Source: Methylobacterium phyllostachyos
GTDB taxonomy: Bacteria; Pseudomonadota; Alphaproteobacteria; Rhizobiales; Beijerinckiaceae
Direction of reading: 5' to 3'
Length of the DNA: 64,000 bases
Assembly (NCBI RefSeq): GCF_900103445.1
Contig: NZ_FNHS01000003.1
Span: 310,001-374,000 of the forward strand
Shown: piece by piece, positions 62,406 through 64,000 of the stretch
Layout: each line of letters starts with the position of its first letter
How positions within the stretch are numbered: position 1 is the first letter of the stretch
Program-made: the position numbers and the translations under genes
The notes under the pieces: generated by a model
Seen by the model: only the letters and a program-made list of their open reading frames with translations
The model's database searches: none
What the model was told of the DNA's origin: nothing

Positions 62406-62650
62406 TGGCGCCCGTCTTGGGATCCACGTGGAATTCCATCTTCACGCCGTTCTTCAATCCCTCGCCCTCCCAGTGCCCATCATCGGCCTCAAGTTCGGTG
62501 ATGCTGGAGTAGCCGGCATTATCAATGTCTGCTTCACCTGCTCAGCCGGGATCCAGTCTGCCCCCGGCTTGTCCTTTTTTAGCCAGGGCCGGGCTGGCAA
62601 AACCCATCGCCAAAATCAAAGCGAGCGGCGGAAAGCCATCCCAAGCGGTC
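62377..62650 (-). pseudogene. frameshifted PepSY-type exported protein gene
   Basis: The reverse strand in combined frames encodes an exported protein of about 85 residues: a signal region LALILAMGFASPALA, then KKDKPGADWIPAEQVKQTL (after one base too many in the T6 run at 62575-62580). After another one-base loss near 62520 it continues DNAGYSSITELEADDGHWEG, then LKNGVKMEFHVDPKTGAITK and a stop at 62377-62379. This matches short PepSY-like proteins with a signal peptide. The start codon is also out of frame, so at least three changes disable it. Confidence 0.75.
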
Positions 62651-62967
62651 TTTCCACTCGGGCCGCCGTAACATCCCCATGATGGACTGCGTCAGCATCC
62701 CACCCCTCGCGGGCGCTGCTCCTGCAAGAGCCAGCGCTCAGCCGCACCTGACGCGCCAGCCAATGCTGGGGGATGGTTGGCTTCATCCGTTGGCGTATCG
62801 GCTATGGCAGCGTGTGCGTATCTGTGTGGGGGAAACAAGGTATCCCCGGCGAGCGCGGCCGCAAGCGTGGCTGCGCCATCTTGAACGCTGGTGGGGCGTT
62901 CTCCGGTATGCCCAGGATCAGAGCGATCTTAGATGACTTAAACACGTCTGAGAGACAATGTTTGACG
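62651..62967. other. gene-poor stretch
   Basis: About 317 bases in which no gene is recognised. A forward frame (62773 on) leads into the small protein at 62968 without family content. Confidence 0.4.
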
Positions 62968-63144
62968 ATGTCGCTCGGCTACCTTGTTTACAGGCCCGCG
63001 TTTACAGGGCTGTTCGACCCGGGCACAGGTTTCCTCGGGCGGCTGCCCGAAGGCCCGGACTTGCGTGATCCGGCGAGCGTCGCGGGTGACAATGGCGTGG
63101 AGCACACCAGGGCGCTCTTCAACGAGACCTGTGCGGAGAAGTAA
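62968..63144 (+). CDS. small protein with a 'GRxPEGPDLRDPxSV' motif, possibly a truncated paralogue
   Basis: A 58-residue frame from ATG 62968 (open to 62773). The sequence FTGLFDPGTGFLGRLPEGPD then LRDPASVAGDNGVEHTRALF and a final Cys resembles the C-terminal third of the exported protein on the reverse strand at 63581-63991, which has FGRVPDGPELLNPRSV and ends in a similar E..R..F...C. The signal peptide and N-terminal part are missing here, so it is probably a truncated or decayed copy. Its stop lies four bases before the next gene. Confidence 0.5.
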   Translation: MSLGYLVYRPAFTGLFDPGTGFLGRLPEGPDLRDPASVAGDNGVEHTRALFNETCAEK

Positions 63145-63148
63145 GCCG

Positions 63149-63529
63149 ATGCACCATCGACGGAATGTCACGACGCGGCACGCAGCGAGCCTCTGGGCGG
63201 CAGCCGTGATCGTTCTGGTCGCAGCGACCGCCCAGGGCCAAGAGGCTCCGGACGTTCCGGCACCGAAGCGGAATGCCGCCAAGCTGGCAGGGTTGGTGGG
63301 CTTCGTGAACATCAATTGCGACAAGCTGCGCACCGATCAGGATCGCTTCAAAAGCGTCATTCGATCGATGGGCGTGGACCCTGACGAATTGGACCGCGAT
63401 GCTCTGCTGCTGCAGGCTCAATCCTATCTGGCTGCGTATCAGAAGGATGTACCCGGCAGTTGCCAGAAGGCGGATGAGTTGTTCGGCCGGAGCGGCAGGA
63501 TCATCCCCGGTGTGTTCCTCGCCCGGTGA
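63149..63529 (+). CDS. exported hypothetical protein
   Basis: A 126-residue exported protein. The N-terminus has a signal peptide (HAASLWAAAVIVLVAATAQG, cut before QEAPDV). The mature part contains two cysteines (NINCDKLR and GSCQKADEL) that could form a disulfide and is otherwise helical (DRDALLLQAQSYLAAYQKDV). It follows the preceding small gene by four bases, suggesting co-transcription. No family is recognised. Confidence 0.7.
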   Translation: MHHRRNVTTRHAASLWAAAVIVLVAATAQGQEAPDVPAPKRNAAKLAGLVGFVNINCDKLRTDQDRFKSVIRSMGVDPDELDRDALLLQAQSYLAAYQKDVPGSCQKADELFGRSGRIIPGVFLAR

Positions 63530-63580
63530 CCTGCAAGCGCCAAGACGGCCGAGGCCGGGGATGTCGCCTCTGTCTCGGCC

Positions 63581-63991
63581 TCAGTCGTCGAGACAGAGGC
63601 GGAAGTAGCTCCGCCGAATGGCCTCCTTCTCCTCGAAACCGACCGAGCGCGGGTTGAGAAGCTCTGGTCCATCCGGGACCCGGCCGAACCGCCGGGCGTC
63701 CAGATCGATCACGAAGCCCCGCTCGCCGGTATAGAGGCCGTCGCGGTTCTTGACGTTCACGGATCCGCAGATGTGCGTACGTCCGCTCCGGCGCAGCGCC
63801 GTGACTTTAGCGTCCGGACTGTCGAGATCCTGCCGGATCAGGTCCAGGACGATTCTTGTGTCGGGCGCGCCGATCGTCGCTTCGGATCCATCTTCGACGG
63901 TTTGACACCGTGCGGATCCGTTCGCGATCGCCAGCGAGGCGATCAGTACCAAAACGGGCCTGCGTACCCGGTACCCTGGATCACGTCTCAT
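63581..63991 (-). CDS. exported hypothetical protein with 'GRxPxGPxLxxPxSV' motif
   Basis: A 136-residue exported protein on the reverse strand, starting nine bases from the window edge. The signal peptide (RRPVLVLIASLAIANGSARC) is followed by a domain with RTHICGSVNVKNRDGLYTGE then GFVIDLDARRFGRVPDGPEL and NPRSVGFEEKEAIRRSYFRL plus Cys. The closing block is shared with the small protein at 63.0 kb. Two mature cysteines (HICGS and FRLCLD) may pair. Function is unknown; upstream sequence is outside the window. Confidence 0.65.
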   Translation of the reverse strand: MRRDPGYRVRRPVLVLIASLAIANGSARCQTVEDGSEATIGAPDTRIVLDLIRQDLDSPDAKVTALRRSGRTHICGSVNVKNRDGLYTGERGFVIDLDARRFGRVPDGPELLNPRSVGFEEKEAIRRSYFRLCLDD

Positions 63992-64000
63992 CCTGGTGGC

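Overview
The window is GC-rich DNA typical of an alphaproteobacterium of the Rhizobiales, most likely Methylobacterium or a close relative. That assignment is an inference from gene content: purple-bacterial reaction-centre genes, a DUF6894-type small protein, a VirA-like kinase, a MoaF protein and a fused 2Fe-2S/molybdopterin oxidoreductase. I recognise no rRNA, tRNA, CRISPR array or intact insertion sequence. Gene density is moderate. Several genes are broken by single-base indels, so at least some of the window looks like accessory DNA in decay.

Layout. 1-5 kb: the 5' end of an RND efflux pump, a glycosyltransferase, an HWE-type kinase and a soluble PAS-PAS chemoreceptor. 5.6-13 kb: a two-gene molybdenum hydroxylase (FAD subunit plus fused FeS/Mo subunit), a small protein coupled to a VIT-type metal transporter, a secreted alpha/beta-hydrolase-like protein and a DoxX protein. 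13.5-23.9 kb: a GH15 enzyme, then an SDR oxidoreductase, a type II NADH dehydrogenase-like flavoprotein and cydA-cydB-(small membrane protein)-cydD-cydC. Together these form an NADH-to-bd-oxidase respiratory unit.

24.4-31.4 kb is the most distinctive part: a tight pufL-pufM-pufC-puhA-puhB operon encoding all four polypeptides of a tetraheme-type photosynthetic reaction centre plus an assembly factor. No light-harvesting (pufBA) or bacteriochlorophyll genes lie beside it. A decayed DUF421 gene follows it. A convergent three-gene operon encodes a Crp/Fnr regulator, a small DUF6894-like protein and a B12-binding AerR/PpaA-like regulator.

31.6-36.2 kb: a VirA-like hybrid kinase with a dead receiver, a diheme cytochrome c peroxidase and an OmpR-type regulator in one operon. 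37-47 kb: a possible specialised-metabolite module (MGT-type glycosyltransferase, Bcr/CflA exporter, alpha/beta hydrolase, cytochrome P450), then a small exported protein coupled to an adenylate cyclase, sdaA and a second MGT-type glycosyltransferase. 48-59.4 kb: a frameshifted carotenoid oxygenase and a monoamine-catabolism cluster (MoaF, two AraC regulators, APC permease, copper amine oxidase, small secreted protein, outer-membrane porin). This cluster contains a fused relic of homogentisate dioxygenase and aldehyde dehydrogenase. 60-64 kb: an MFS transporter, a PAP2 phosphatase, several small exported proteins and a PepSY-type pseudogene.
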